The notes below the pieces were generated by a model. The model worked only from the letters and a program-made list of their open reading frames with translations, made no database searches and was not told the DNA's origin. 64,000 nucleotides of DNA from Paenibacillus pedocola (GTDB lineage Bacteria; Bacillota; Bacilli; Paenibacillales; Paenibacillaceae): positions 2,790,001-2,854,000 of the forward strand of contig NZ_CP134223.1 of NCBI RefSeq assembly GCF_031599675.1. The letters are read 5' to 3'. Positions 41,081-51,004 of the stretch are shown here, one piece after another; the first letter of the stretch is position 1; each line of letters starts with the position of its first letter. Made by a program: the position numbers and the translations under genes.

Positions 41081-41998
41081 GTGGACAAACTGAAGGAAGA
41101 CGATAAGCAATTGGAAATTAGAAAAGATGCTAAGCCTGAACTTCATGGGCGCTGTGATTTGCATACGCATTCCCAAGCGTCGGACGGCATGCAGCCGCCA
41201 GCGGAGAATGTACGGATTGCCTATGCCAAAGGGCTGTCGGCTGTAGCTATTACTGATCATGATACGGTCAGCGGTGTTGCGGAAGCCATAGAAGCAGGCC
41301 TGAAACACGGAATTACCGTCGTACCTGGGGTTGAGATCAGTACCCGTGCTGAAGGCAAAGAAATCCATGTACTCGGATATTATATAGATATCGAGCAGGA
41401 GCGGTTTCTCTCACGGCTTGCAGCACAGCGGGATACCCGGGCTGCGCGGAACGAAGCGATCCTCGCTAAGCTGCGCGGGCTTGGCATAGATATTACACTG
41501 GAACAGGTTATAGCTAATCTGGGCCGCGAACTAAAGCCGGATGAGAGCGTCGGACGGCCGCATATTGCCGATGAGCTGGTACGGCTGGGAGTTGTGGCGG
41601 ATATGCGCGCTGCCTTTGATCAATATCTGGCTGACGGTGCGGCAGCTTATGTATCGCCTCCGCGCATAACGCCGGAAGAAGCCTGCACTTGGATCCTTGA
41701 AGCTGGGGGTACCCCGGTGCTGGCTCATCCCGGTATTTACGGTGATGATGAGCTGGTGCGGAGGATTATTGCCCGTAGCAGCCTTAGCGGCATTGAAGCT
41801 TATCATTCCGACCATGGTCCGGAAGATGAAGCCCGCTATATGGCAATGGCTGAAGAATACGGGCTGCTGGTTACCGGCGGCTCGGACTTCCATGGTGCGC
41901 GTCAAGGTGTCATCTTCCATGGCGATTTAGGCAGTGTGAGTGTTCCGGTGGCTGTGCTGGAGCAGCTCCGGAATCAGGCGGAAGGCAACCGCAAATAA
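41081..41998 (+). CDS. PHP-domain phosphoesterase (YciV/RNase AM type)
   Basis: A 305-residue PHP metal-dependent phosphoesterase. The four PHP motifs are DLHTHSQASDGMQPP, AITDHDTVSG, VVPGVEISTRAEGKEIHVLGYYI (as GVEISTRAEGKEIHVLGYY) and the end LVTGGSDFHG, with AHPGIYG between. Length and motifs fit the YciV family, which hydrolyses 3',5'-nucleoside bisphosphates and trims short RNA. The start is GTG with CGGAG eight bases upstream; a frame start at 41033 lies inside the acetyltransferase gene and lacks a site. Two hairpins follow the stop. Confidence 0.9.
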   Translation: MDKLKEDDKQLEIRKDAKPELHGRCDLHTHSQASDGMQPPAENVRIAYAKGLSAVAITDHDTVSGVAEAIEAGLKHGITVVPGVEISTRAEGKEIHVLGYYIDIEQERFLSRLAAQRDTRAARNEAILAKLRGLGIDITLEQVIANLGRELKPDESVGRPHIADELVRLGVVADMRAAFDQYLADGAAAYVSPPRITPEEACTWILEAGGTPVLAHPGIYGDDELVRRIIARSSLSGIEAYHSDHGPEDEARYMAMAEEYGLLVTGGSDFHGARQGVIFHGDLGSVSVPVAVLEQLRNQAEGNRK

Positions 41999-42005
41999 CG
42001 ATGAG

Positions 42006-42036
42006 GGGCGGCACAATATCGATGTGCCGCCCTTTC
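42006..42036 (+). terminator. Terminator of the PHP gene
   Basis: GGGCGGCACA (42006-42015), loop ATATCGA, TGTGCCGCCC (42023-42032), TTTC. Confidence 0.85.
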
Positions 42037-42073
42037 TATGAAACTTCCAGCTGCTCTATGACCGGCAGCAGAC

Positions 42074-42125
42074 AAAACCCCCGTAAGGCTGGACGAGAAA
42101 ATCGTCGCAGTATACGGGGGTTTTT
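42074..42125. terminator. Bidirectional terminator before rqcH
   Basis: AAAACCCCCGTA pairs with TACGGGGGTTTT (42074-42124) around an inner GACGA-GAAAA-TCGTC hairpin. It likely ends minus-strand rqcH transcription. Confidence 0.85.
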
Positions 42126-42167
42126 ATAAAAGATCAGAAAGTATCATGGAGCTTAGCTATTCTTTAG

Positions 42168-44039
42168 TTAGCTCCGCAGAACATTCGGGAGACTCTTAAT
42201 CCGCTCCTCATCCGGTGTGACAAACAGCGTCTTCTGATGATCGTAGATGACGAAGCCGGGTTTGGCGCCGCTCGGCTTGCGGACATGGCGGATTAGCGTG
42301 CAGTCTACAGGGACGCTGCTTGATTGCTTGGCCTGGCTGTAATAGGCAGCAAGCTGTGCCGCTTCCTCCAGTGTGGCGTCGCCGAACTCTTCGCTGCGGA
42401 TTACGACATGTGAGCCCGGAATGTCTTTGGTGTGCAGCCAGGTGTCATTGGCCGAGGCCAGCCGGTTCGTGACGTACTCATTCTGCAGATTGTTTTTGCC
42501 GACATAGATGTCCACACCTTCTGAGGAAGTATAGACCTGCAGGGTCGGACGGGTTGATTTTTTCTTCTTTTTGCCTTTTTTACTGCGGTCGCGTAAGTAG
42601 CCCTGATTCACCAGCTCATCGCGGATTTCCTCGATATCATTGAGGGAGGCATGCTCAAGCTGCTGCAGCAGCATCTCCATGTAAATGATTTCTTCATTCG
42701 TTTTGATCCTTTGCTCCTCAATTACGAGCAGGCTGTTCTTATACTTGTTGTACTTCTTGAAATAACGCTGCGCGTTATCCGATGGAGTAAGCAGCGGGTC
42801 GAGCGGGATGGTGATCTCGGCCTGGTTCTCATCATAATAATTGACCAGTTTTGCTTCTTTATCGCCTTTGGATACCGTATGGAGGGAAGCGAACAGCAGC
42901 TCACCCCAGATCCGGTACTGGTCTGCGTCATCCGCTTCGGCCAGATCCTTCTGGAGCTTGGCCAGCTTCTTCACATTTTTACTTCGCTCGTTGCTCAGGA
43001 AACGGATCAGGTCGCTTACCCGCTGCTTCACCGTGTCCCGCTCCGCTTTATCCCCGTAATAATCCTCGAGGCAGGCGCTAATCGAGCTGTAGTGCTTGGC
43101 GTCACCGCCTAATGAAGTTAGCGGAATGGCTGAAAAGACCGGCTTGCCTTTGGCGTTATAGCCTGTAACAGGAGAGAATTGGAACTCTCTTACCGGCGCC
43201 ATGATAGAGTCAAAAGCAGCCCATAGCCGGGCGGGATCAGCCGAACCGTCCGCATTATGCCGTTGGCCGGCCCTCAGCAGGATCTCTGCGGCGATGAGCG
43301 GACTCATTCCGCTGAATGCATGTACCATCCAGCCCATAGGGTCAACGGAGGGTGCCGGACCGCCGCTGCCGTCCGCCTTCGGTTCTTCCAGGGAACGTAG
43401 CAGCTCCGCAATATCCCCCTCTATGATATCTTCAGGTTCTTGTTCCTCCACAGTGCCTGCGAGAAGTGCAGCTTCTTCAGCGGACGCCATCAGGGAGATG
43501 AACGCCTCTTGCCCCACTGTGAGCGGATTCAGCTTATGCTGCTGTGGCGGTTCCGTATAAGCAGCTCCGGGCATCACAATCCGATAGCTGCTGATTGACG
43601 GGGTTACATGGTGAATGCCATCGATAATCGTACCGGTTGCGAGATCGGTGAGGATTATATTGCTGTGGCGGCCCATCAGCTCGATGATAATCTTTTTGGC
43701 GGATACATCTCCAAGCTCATCCCGGGTTCTGATCTGGATATGAATGATCCGCTCCATGCCTACCTGGGTGATGCTCTCAATGGTTCCGCCTTCGCAGTGC
43801 TTGCGCATCAGCATACAGAACATCGGTGCTTCCGCCGGATTGATGCTGTTGCGCTCGCTCAGGTGCAGGCGTGGATAGGTCGGATTGGCGGAGAGGAGCA
43901 GCTTTCCTCCGCCGCCTGCACCGCGCAGAATGAATATAAGATCGTGAGTGCTAGGTTGATATATTTTGCCGACGCGTGCACCGATAAAGGGTTGAAGCTC
44001 GTGCACGATCGCTCTGGTAACAATGCCGTCTAATGCCAT
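42168..44039 (-). CDS. rqcH: Ribosome quality control protein RqcH (NFACT family, formerly fibronectin-binding protein)
   Basis: RqcH binds stalled 50S subunits with peptidyl-tRNA and directs C-terminal alanine tailing of the nascent chain for degradation. The 623 residues show the NFACT-N domain (MALDGIVTRAIVHELQ start, LSANPTYPRLHLS, MLMRKHCEGG), a long coiled coil (about 290-450) and the NFACT-R domain with VGKNNLQNEYVTNRLASAND and DTWLHTKDIPGSHVVIR. The lysine-rich KKGKKKKKS lies just before NFACT-R. I chose the ATG at 44039 behind GGAGAG; an earlier start would add seven residues. Divergent from the calcium ATPase gene, the same pair as yloA-yloB in B. subtilis but with opposite relative orientation. 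Confidence 0.95.
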   Translation of the reverse strand: MALDGIVTRAIVHELQPFIGARVGKIYQPSTHDLIFILRGAGGGGKLLLSANPTYPRLHLSERNSINPAEAPMFCMLMRKHCEGGTIESITQVGMERIIHIQIRTRDELGDVSAKKIIIELMGRHSNIILTDLATGTIIDGIHHVTPSISSYRIVMPGAAYTEPPQQHKLNPLTVGQEAFISLMASAEEAALLAGTVEEQEPEDIIEGDIAELLRSLEEPKADGSGGPAPSVDPMGWMVHAFSGMSPLIAAEILLRAGQRHNADGSADPARLWAAFDSIMAPVREFQFSPVTGYNAKGKPVFSAIPLTSLGGDAKHYSSISACLEDYYGDKAERDTVKQRVSDLIRFLSNERSKNVKKLAKLQKDLAEADDADQYRIWGELLFASLHTVSKGDKEAKLVNYYDENQAEITIPLDPLLTPSDNAQRYFKKYNKYKNSLLVIEEQRIKTNEEIIYMEMLLQQLEHASLNDIEEIRDELVNQGYLRDRSKKGKKKKKSTRPTLQVYTSSEGVDIYVGKNNLQNEYVTNRLASANDTWLHTKDIPGSHVVIRSEEFGDATLEEAAQLAAYYSQAKQSSSVPVDCTLIRHVRKPSGAKPGFVIYDHQKTLFVTPDEERIKSLPNVLRS

Positions 44040-44231
44040 GATAAAGCTCTCCTGTCGCAAAATGATAATATCCTACTCTCTATGATGCCATACTTTAACA
44101 CATTCGCGCAAAAGGAGAAGCGGCCAGGCAGTGATATTTTGGGACGACCATGAATACACTTGGTCATGAACAGGTGGAAAAGCTGTGCGCCGCCGGAAGT
44201 CAAGAAACGACCGGGAGGGGAAAGAAACGAT

Positions 44232-47051
44232 ATGGAACAAAAAAGCTGGCACCGGCTCGGTGCTGAGGAACTGCAGAAGATGTTCGGCGTTCATCCGGGA
44301 GCGGGCTTAAGCGGAGAGACGGCCGCGGAAAGACGCCAAGAGAGCGGGTACAACGAGCTGTCTGAAGGCAAAACAGTTTCGCCGCTGACCTTGCTGCTTA
44401 ACCAGTTCAAGGACTTTATGGTGCTTGTGCTGATGGGGGCAACGCTGGTATCCGGCCTTCTGGGCGAATACCTGGATGCAATTACGATCATCGCCATTAT
44501 TCTGCTCAATGGGGTGCTGGGGTTTGTGCAGGAGTTCCGCGCCGAGCGTTCACTGCGGGCGCTGAAGCAGCTCTCTGCACCGAGTGCTAAGGTACTGCGT
44601 GACGGCAAACAGGAAGTTATCCCGGCCAGAATGCTCGTTCCCGGCGATATCGTGCTGCTGGAAAGCGGTGACCGGGTTCCGGCGGATGTCCGCTGGCTGG
44701 AGTGCAGCGCACTGTATGCCGAGGAATCCGCATTGACCGGTGAATCACTGCCTGTCTCCAAACATGCGGAAGCTATTCACGCCGAGGAGCTGCCGCTAGG
44801 GGATCAGAAAAATATCGGTTTTATGGGCACGATGGTCACGCGGGGGACGGGCAAAGCTCTCGTTGTACGTACGGGGATGGATACCGAGATGGGGAAGATC
44901 GCAGATCTGATCCAGAATACCGAGTCCCAGGAAACACCGCTGCAGCACCGGCTGGAGCAGCTCGGGAAAATCCTGATTTATGTCTCGCTCGGTCTGACAA
45001 TCGTTGTTGTGCTTGCCGGGATTCTGCACGGCCAGCCAGCAGCTGCGATGTTCCTCGCCGGCGTAAGCCTTGCGGTCGCAGCCATCCCTGAAGGCTTGCC
45101 GGCGATAGTAACCATTGCGCTGGCGCTCGGAGTGCAGCGGATGATTAAACGCAAGGCTATCGTCCGCAAGCTGCCTTCGGTGGAGACGCTGGGCTGTGCT
45201 TCTGTCATCTGCTCGGATAAGACGGGGACGCTGACCCAGAATAAGATGACCGTGACGCGGATCTGGAATGCCGGCCGCAGCCTTGAGGTGACCGGTGAAG
45301 GCTATGCGCCAAGCGGGCACGTTCTGCAGAAGGGCAAGCCTGTCGACCTGAAAGCTGACCAGAGTCTGCGCCGCCTGCTGCAGATCGGTGCACTCTGCAG
45401 CAATGCAGAGATCGTTGAGACCTTCCCCGGAGAAATGCGCGGCAAACGCAAGGGGAAGGAGAAGGGCGAGGACACGGAAAAGGCGCTTAAGAGCCAGTCG
45501 GTATGGGAGCTGAAGGGCGACCCGACCGAAGGAGCCCTGGTGGCCCTGTCCTCTAAAATGGGACTTACCGCGCAATCCCTCGCGGTTACTTATGCCAGAG
45601 AGCAGGAATTCCCGTTCGATTCGGAACGAAAGCTTATGTCCGTCATCGTCAGCCATCCCGGCGGGCGGATGATCTGCACCAAAGGAGCGCCGGATGTTCT
45701 GTTAAATTGCTGCTCCTATATGCTATGGGAGGGCGGGGTCGTTCCGTGCACACCGACGCTGCGCCAAAAGGTGCTTGAGGCGAATGAGGAGATGGCATCT
45801 GGCGCCCTGAGGGTGCTCGGCATGGCTTACCGCGACGTCCGCTCAGGCGAAGTGGTAGGCAGTGAAAAGGAAGCGGAAAGCCAGCTGGTCTTTGTCGGAC
45901 TGGCCGGAATGATTGACCCGCCGCGTCGTGAGGTACGTGATGCAATCAGCATTACCCGCCGGGCGGGCATCAAAACGGTGATGATAACAGGCGACCACGG
46001 AACAACAGCAGAAGCCATTGCACATCAGCTCGGCATTCTGCAGCGCGGAGGAACTGTGCTGACCGGCAGCCAGCTGACACGGATGGACGACGATGCGCTG
46101 GATAAGGTCTCGGATAATGTCTACGTCTATGCCCGTGTATCCCCTGAGCATAAGCTGCGGATTGTCAAATCGCTGCAGCGGCGCGGACATGTGGTGGCGA
46201 TGACCGGGGACGGGGTTAATGATGCACCTGCGATCAAAGCGGCGGATATCGGGATTTCCATGGGGATCACCGGTACCGATGTTACCAAGGAGGCTTCGGC
46301 GCTGATCCTTGGGGATGATAACTTCTCGACCATCGTTGCTGCAATTGAGGAAGGGCGGAATATTTACGAAAATATCCGCAAATTCATCCGCTATTTGCTG
46401 GCCTCCAATGTCGGTGAGATTCTGACCATGTTCTTTGCTATGATGCTGGGCCTACCGCTGCCGCTTGTGCCGATCCAGATTCTCTGGGTGAATCTGGTCA
46501 CTGACGGGCTGCCGGCCATGGCGCTCGGTGTCGATCAGCCGGAGAAGGACCTGATGGAGCATAAACCGCGCGGAGCGAAGGAAAATATTTTTGCCCGCCG
46601 GCTGGGCTGGAAAATCATCAGCCGCGGGCTGCTGATCGGTCTCTGCACATTAGGTGCCTTCTGGCTGACCCTGCGGACTGATCCGGGCAGTGCACAGCAG
46701 CTGATCCGTGCGCAGTCGGTTGCTTTTGCCACACTGGTTATGGCTCAGCTTATCCATGTATTCGACTGCCGCAGCTCCCGTTCCGTGTTCCACCGCAACC
46801 CGTTACAGAATAAATATCTTGTACTTGCCGTATTGTCATCTGTACTCTTGATGCTGGTCGTTATGTATCTGCCGCTGCTGCAGCCGGTGTTCAAGACCGT
46901 GCCGCTGAACTTCCGCGAATGGTGTCTCGTATTCGTAAGCGCGGGTATTCCTACATTCCTTATGGGAGCGGGCAGTGTATGGGGCGGTAAAAAGAACCGC
47001 AGCCGCAGCGGCGGGCGGACGATGATAAAAAGTACAAAAATTTCAGCATAA
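44232..47051 (+). CDS. P-type calcium-transporting ATPase (YloB-like)
   Basis: A 939-residue P2A-type ATPase that pumps calcium out of the cytoplasm. The cation-ATPase N domain starts the protein; the actuator has TGESLP; helix 4 has [12 protein letters not shown] (PEGL); the phosphorylated aspartate is Asp329 in [19 protein letters not shown] marks the nucleotide domain and [18 protein letters not shown] the hinge. Ten hydrophobic helices are visible. B. subtilis YloB, present in spores, is the close relative. GGGAGGGGAAAG precedes the ATG at 44232; a frame start at 44160 lies in the promoter region. A short charged insert [13 protein letters not shown] near residue 415 is unusual but lies in a surface loop. 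Confidence 0.94.
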   Translation: MEQKSWHRLGAEELQKMFGVHPGAGLSGETAAERRQESGYNELSEGKTVSPLTLLLNQFKDFMVLVLMGATLVSGLLGEYLDAITIIAIILLNGVLGFVQEFRAERSLRALKQLSAPSAKVLRDGKQEVIPARMLVPGDIVLLESGDRVPADVRWLECSALYAEESALTGESLPVSKHAEAIHAEELPLGDQKNIGFMGTMVTRGTGKALVVRTGMDTEMGKIADLIQNTESQETPLQHRLEQLGKILIYVSLGLTIVVVLAGILHGQPAAAMFLAGVSLAVAAIPEGLPAIVTIALALGVQRMIKRKAIVRKLPSVETLGCASVICSDKTGTLTQNKMTVTRIWNAGRSLEVTGEGYAPSGHVLQKGKPVDLKADQSLRRLLQIGALCSNAEIVETFPGEMRGKRKGKEKGEDTEKALKSQSVWELKGDPTEGALVALSSKMGLTAQSLAVTYAREQEFPFDSERKLMSVIVSHPGGRMICTKGAPDVLLNCCSYMLWEGGVVPCTPTLRQKVLEANEEMASGALRVLGMAYRDVRSGEVVGSEKEAESQLVFVGLAGMIDPPRREVRDAISITRRAGIKTVMITGDHGTTAEAIAHQLGILQRGGTVLTGSQLTRMDDDALDKVSDNVYVYARVSPEHKLRIVKSLQRRGHVVAMTGDGVNDAPAIKAADIGISMGITGTDVTKEASALILGDDNFSTIVAAIEEGRNIYENIRKFIRYLLASNVGEILTMFFAMMLGLPLPLVPIQILWVNLVTDGLPAMALGVDQPEKDLMEHKPRGAKENIFARRLGWKIISRGLLIGLCTLGAFWLTLRTDPGSAQQLIRAQSVAFATLVMAQLIHVFDCRSSRSVFHRNPLQNKYLVLAVLSSVLLMLVVMYLPLLQPVFKTVPLNFREWCLVFVSAGIPTFLMGAGSVWGGKKNRSRSGGRTMIKSTKISA

Positions 47052-47127
47052 AATCAATAGCATCGGCCCTCTCCTTAAGGTATGCTTGTTTCACAAGAAT
47101 ATTTAACTTTTAGGAGTGGACCTATCA

Positions 47128-47964
47128 ATGGAATTCACAAAAATGCACGGCCTCGGCAATGATTTTATAATCGTATTTGGCGAACAGGAGCTGCCCGGCA
47201 ATGCTGCAGAGCTGGCAGTTAAACTCTGCAACCGGTTCTTCGGCATCGGTGCCGACGGACTGGTGTACATCCTGCCGTCGGAACGCGGAGATTATATGAT
47301 GCGCATTATGAACTCGGACGGCTCAGAAGCAGAACAGTGCGGAAATGCAATCCGTTGTGTATCCAAGTACGTATATGAACATGGTCTGGTGGAGTCAGAG
47401 GAGATTGTCATTGAAACGATCGGTGCCGGGGAACAAAAGGTATCCCTCACCGTAAAGGATGGCGTGGTAGAGTCAGTTACTGTTGATATGGGTGAACCTG
47501 TATTGTCAGGAACACAGATTCCAGTGGCCATTGACGCAGAGCCGGTGCTGGATCAGCCGATCGAAGCGGATGGTGCAGAATTCAAGTTTACGGCTGTATC
47601 GATGGGGAACCCGCATTGCGTGATTTATGTAGAGGATGCGGTATCTTTTGATCTTGCAACTTGGGGTCCGAAGCTTGAGGTTCATCCGTTGTTCCCGAGA
47701 AAAGTGAACGTAGAGTTTGCGACTGTTCTTGACCGCGGTCATGTTGATATGCGTGTCTGGGAACGCGGTGCGGGACCTACCCTGGCCTGCGGCACAGGAG
47801 CCTGCGCAACGCTGGTATCCTCTGTACTGAATGGTCTCACCGACCGTTCGGCTGTAATCAGCCTTAAAGGCGGGGATCTGTTTATTGAATGGAACGAGCA
47901 GGACAACCATGTGTATATGACTGGCCCGGCGCAGGTGGTATACACAGGTTCTGTAGAGATTTAA
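47128..47964 (+). CDS. dapF: Diaminopimelate epimerase
   Basis: DapF interconverts LL- and meso-diaminopimelate, the last step before lysine and the peptidoglycan cross-linker. In 278 residues the two catalytic cysteines are visible: Cys71 in EQCGNAIRC and Cys221 in LACGTGACATLV, and the start MEFTKMHGLGNDFI is standard. TTAGGAG lies eleven bases before this ATG; a GTG four codons earlier touches the site and is less likely. It sits between the calcium ATPase and a germination operon. That context is unlike the usual dap clusters, but meso-diaminopimelate and calcium are both important in sporulation. Confidence 0.95.
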   Translation: MEFTKMHGLGNDFIIVFGEQELPGNAAELAVKLCNRFFGIGADGLVYILPSERGDYMMRIMNSDGSEAEQCGNAIRCVSKYVYEHGLVESEEIVIETIGAGEQKVSLTVKDGVVESVTVDMGEPVLSGTQIPVAIDAEPVLDQPIEADGAEFKFTAVSMGNPHCVIYVEDAVSFDLATWGPKLEVHPLFPRKVNVEFATVLDRGHVDMRVWERGAGPTLACGTGACATLVSSVLNGLTDRSAVISLKGGDLFIEWNEQDNHVYMTGPAQVVYTGSVEI

Positions 47965-48009
47965 AGGAACAGATAATCAGCCTGCGGTTCACACCGGCAG
48001 GAGAATTTC

Positions 48010-48057
48010 AAAAGGATGTCCAGTAAGCCGTTCATGGCTTGCAGGGCATCCTTTTGG
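48010..48057 (+). terminator. Terminator after dapF
   Basis: AAAAGGATG (48010-48018) pairs with CATCCTTTT (48047-48055), with an inner AAGCC/GGCTT stem. Confidence 0.8.
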
Positions 48058-48138
48058 CATTTCGGGCAAAGATGCAGCCGAATAATGGCAGGTCGATCCG
48101 TGAATAATAAGGAGCAGCATAAGAAAGGGGGGAGTCTG

Positions 48139-49782
48139 GTGGATACTAAGCGACGTACAGGCAGACAACTGAAGTCTGCTAATTCGGCAGGTTCCGGCAG
48201 CAGAGCGCCGATGTTATCAGAGGTTCTGGCTGAGAGTATCGAGAACATCCAGGGCGAACTCGGGTACAGTCCTGACCTAAAGGTACGGAAAGTTGACCTC
48301 GGCGGAGAGCGCCCGGTACAGGCTGCAGCAGTTCATCTCAGCGGACTGGCGGATAAGACTTCCGTCAATGAATTTGTTGTAGGATCCCTCCTGCTGAACA
48401 CTGACGCATGGACCCAGGGACATGATGATAGCCCTCCTGACCTCCCCGCATTGCTATTAAGCCGTATTCTGGAAATTGGTGAAGCAGAGGTCCAGGAGGA
48501 TTGGAACGATATTATGCTGGCCGTGCTCTCCGGGGATACGGCGATACTGATCGAGGGCTATACACTTGCGATTATCTGTGAGACCCGAGGCGGGGAAACC
48601 CGGTCCGTCGAAGAATCCTCTTCGCAAATGGTGGTCCGCGGACCAAAGGATGGATTTGTGGAAGCTGTGGGCACTAATGTCTCTCTAATCCGCCGGAGAA
48701 TTAAATCCTCCAGACTGCGGCTGGAGTTCATGAAGCTCGGCACAGAGACGAAGACCCATGTGGCAATGATGTATCTGAAAGAAATAGCCAGTGAAGACCT
48801 GGTAGAGGAAGTGCGGGAGCGACTGAATAGGATTGCAAATGACGAGGTGCTGGAATCAGGTTACCTGGAGGAGTTGATACAGGATAAGACCTTCACTCCG
48901 TTTCCGACAATCTATAATACCGAACGGCCGGATGTTGCTGCGGGAAATCTGCTCGAAGGCCGGGTGGTGGTCATTGTGGACGGAACGCCGTTTGTGCTGA
49001 TTTTACCTGCGGTGTTTACCCAGTTTTTCCAGTCGGCAGAGGACTATGCCCAGCGGTTTGATATTGCGATTCTAATGCGGATTGTCCGATATGTCAGTTT
49101 TATTGTCCTGCTGCTGGGTCCTTCTGTATATATTGCATTCACTACCTATCATTATGAGATGATTCCGACAACACTATTGATTAACCTGCTCTCCCAGCGG
49201 GAAAATGTGCCGTTTCCGGCTTTTGTCGAGGCGCTGCTGATGGAAGGCGCCTTTGAGATTTTGCGTGAAGCCGGGGTGCGCATGCCGCGAGCCATCGGCC
49301 AGACCGTCTCTGTTGTAGGTGCGCTCATTCTAGGTTCGGCCGTAGTGGAAGCGGGAATTATTACACCGATTATGGTTATCGTCATCGCGCTGACCGGTAT
49401 AGCGAGCTTCGCCATTCCGGCATATAACATGGCGATTGCAGGACGGATTATCCGTTTTGCTTTTCTGCTGCTGGCAGGAATGTTCGGGTTCTACGGTATT
49501 ACGCTTGGCCTCATCGTACTGGTGGCGCACATGAACAGCCTGCGCTCATTCGGCTTACCCTATCTGTCACCGTTTGTTTCTTTGTCCATGATGGACAAGA
49601 GGGACACTATTCTTAGACTGCCGGTCTGGCTGTTGGAGCCTGGCCAATCACCGCAACAGATGCGCGATGAGATGCCGGAGTTCAAGCGGGTGACGTCAGG
49701 TCATGAGTCGGAGCTGGCTCCGTTAATCAAAAAGAATGAAGACAGGGGAAAGCGGCCAAAGGGTGAAGGAGAGGCTGAGTGA
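48139..49782 (+). CDS. Spore germinant receptor subunit A (GerA family)
   Basis: Membrane subunit A of a germinant receptor in the spore inner membrane, forming an oligomeric channel with B and C. The 547 residues have a large soluble N-terminal domain (about 1-290; VNEFVVGSLLLNTDAW, then SGDTAILIEG) and a membrane region from about 290 with four to five helices (FPTIYNTERPDVAAGNLLEGRV, PRAIGQTVSVVGALILGSAVVEAG; quoted in parts). The GTG at 48139 has GGGGGGAG just upstream; other in-frame starts further up lie in or near the terminator. The next gene overlaps by four bases. The germinant cannot be told from sequence. Confidence 0.94.
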   Translation: MDTKRRTGRQLKSANSAGSGSRAPMLSEVLAESIENIQGELGYSPDLKVRKVDLGGERPVQAAAVHLSGLADKTSVNEFVVGSLLLNTDAWTQGHDDSPPDLPALLLSRILEIGEAEVQEDWNDIMLAVLSGDTAILIEGYTLAIICETRGGETRSVEESSSQMVVRGPKDGFVEAVGTNVSLIRRRIKSSRLRLEFMKLGTETKTHVAMMYLKEIASEDLVEEVRERLNRIANDEVLESGYLEELIQDKTFTPFPTIYNTERPDVAAGNLLEGRVVVIVDGTPFVLILPAVFTQFFQSAEDYAQRFDIAILMRIVRYVSFIVLLLGPSVYIAFTTYHYEMIPTTLLINLLSQRENVPFPAFVEALLMEGAFEILREAGVRMPRAIGQTVSVVGALILGSAVVEAGIITPIMVIVIALTGIASFAIPAYNMAIAGRIIRFAFLLLAGMFGFYGITLGLIVLVAHMNSLRSFGLPYLSPFVSLSMMDKRDTILRLPVWLLEPGQSPQQMRDEMPEFKRVTSGHESELAPLIKKNEDRGKRPKGEGEAE

Positions 49783-50990
49783 AGATGAGACGCCTTTGTA
49801 TTTTTTTGCTGGCTGCTTTGCAGCTCCTGCTTCCGCTGGTTCTTACCGGATGCTGGGATAGTGTTGAGCTAAACCGGCGGGCAATCGTTTCCGGTGTGGC
49901 GATTGACCGGGGGGAAGGAGAGGCTGAGAAGTATGTGGTTTCTTTTCAGGTCATTATAGCCGAAGAAATCTCTGGTAAGAACGCACGCGGGATTTCACCG
50001 GTTGCTCTGTATACAGGGAAGGGACGGACCATGTTTGAGGCGCTGGCTAATGCCTCCCGGCAAACAGCCCGCTTCTTATCACTAGGCCATGTCCGGGTCC
50101 TGGTCATTTCCGAAAAACTGGCGCGGGAAGGCATTAAGGATCTGTTGGATGTGCTTGAACGGGAGAGCGACACCCGGCTTACCAGCCTGATTTTTGTTGC
50201 CAAAGGCCAGCCTGCAAGTGAACTCATGTCTACAATGACCGTGTTCAGCAAAATCCCCGCCAATGATCTGGTCGAGAAGCTTGAAACAACCTCGAAGCAG
50301 TTCGGCTACAATTACCGGATGGAAGTGGATGATGTAATCAGAGGCATTCAGCTCAGAGGCGGCGGTCCGGTGATCAATGGGGTATTTACCGGCGGGAGCC
50401 GGGAGAAGGCGGATAGTAACGATAATCTGAAGACAATTGTGCCACAGGCGATCCTGAAGGTATCTGAGCTGGCAGCTTTTAAGGATGATAAGTTAAAGGG
50501 CTGGCTCAAGGGGGATACTGCGCTGGGAACCGTCCTTCTGCACAACAAAATCAAAGAATATCCTGTGGTCATCACTCATCCCCAGGGTGGATATATTGCT
50601 TTTAATGTGTATCAATCCCAGGTGAGGCTGACGGTAGCGGCCAAAGATCCGGAGCACCCGGTGTTCACTGTGGAAATTAGCCAGCAGGTTTCGATCAAAG
50701 AAAATGCCAATGCGTTAAACTTGGTCTCTCCGGTAACAGTTGCAGATTTATCGTCACATATTACTAAGGATACCACCAAAAAAATTAAAGAAGCGATCGA
50801 AACGGCCAGGAAGTACAACAGTGATTATCTGGGATTTGGACAAGCGATGCAGCGGGAGAACCCGCAGGGCTGGAAAAAGGTGATGAAACACTGGGAGGAT
50901 ATTTTTGCCGAATGCGAATACAAAATTGAGGCAGATGCAGTGATCAGACATACCGATATGCGGAGCAACTCGTTTCAGGTGAATCCGTAG
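49779..50990 (+). CDS. Spore germinant receptor lipoprotein subunit C (GerC family)
   Basis: A Ger(x)C lipoprotein of 403 residues. The signal peptide ends in the lipobox LTGC with the modified cysteine at 25, followed by WDSVELNRRAIVSGVAID, the family hallmark. Three soluble domains follow on the outer side of the spore inner membrane. GTGA overlaps the A-subunit stop and AGGAG lies seven bases upstream; an ATG two codons later is an alternative start. Part of the A-C-B operon, so stoichiometry is likely coupled. Confidence 0.94.
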   Translation: MKMRRLCIFLLAALQLLLPLVLTGCWDSVELNRRAIVSGVAIDRGEGEAEKYVVSFQVIIAEEISGKNARGISPVALYTGKGRTMFEALANASRQTARFLSLGHVRVLVISEKLAREGIKDLLDVLERESDTRLTSLIFVAKGQPASELMSTMTVFSKIPANDLVEKLETTSKQFGYNYRMEVDDVIRGIQLRGGGPVINGVFTGGSREKADSNDNLKTIVPQAILKVSELAAFKDDKLKGWLKGDTALGTVLLHNKIKEYPVVITHPQGGYIAFNVYQSQVRLTVAAKDPEHPVFTVEISQQVSIKENANALNLVSPVTVADLSSHITKDTTKKIKEAIETARKYNSDYLGFGQAMQRENPQGWKKVMKHWEDIFAECEYKIEADAVIRHTDMRSNSFQVNP

Positions 50991-51004
50991 AGCAGGGGGA
51001 CAAA

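Noticed and set aside
43608..44033. Long plus-strand frames opposite rqcH
   Set aside because: Shadows of a well-recognised gene in a GC-balanced region; no ribosome sites and no recognisable domains.
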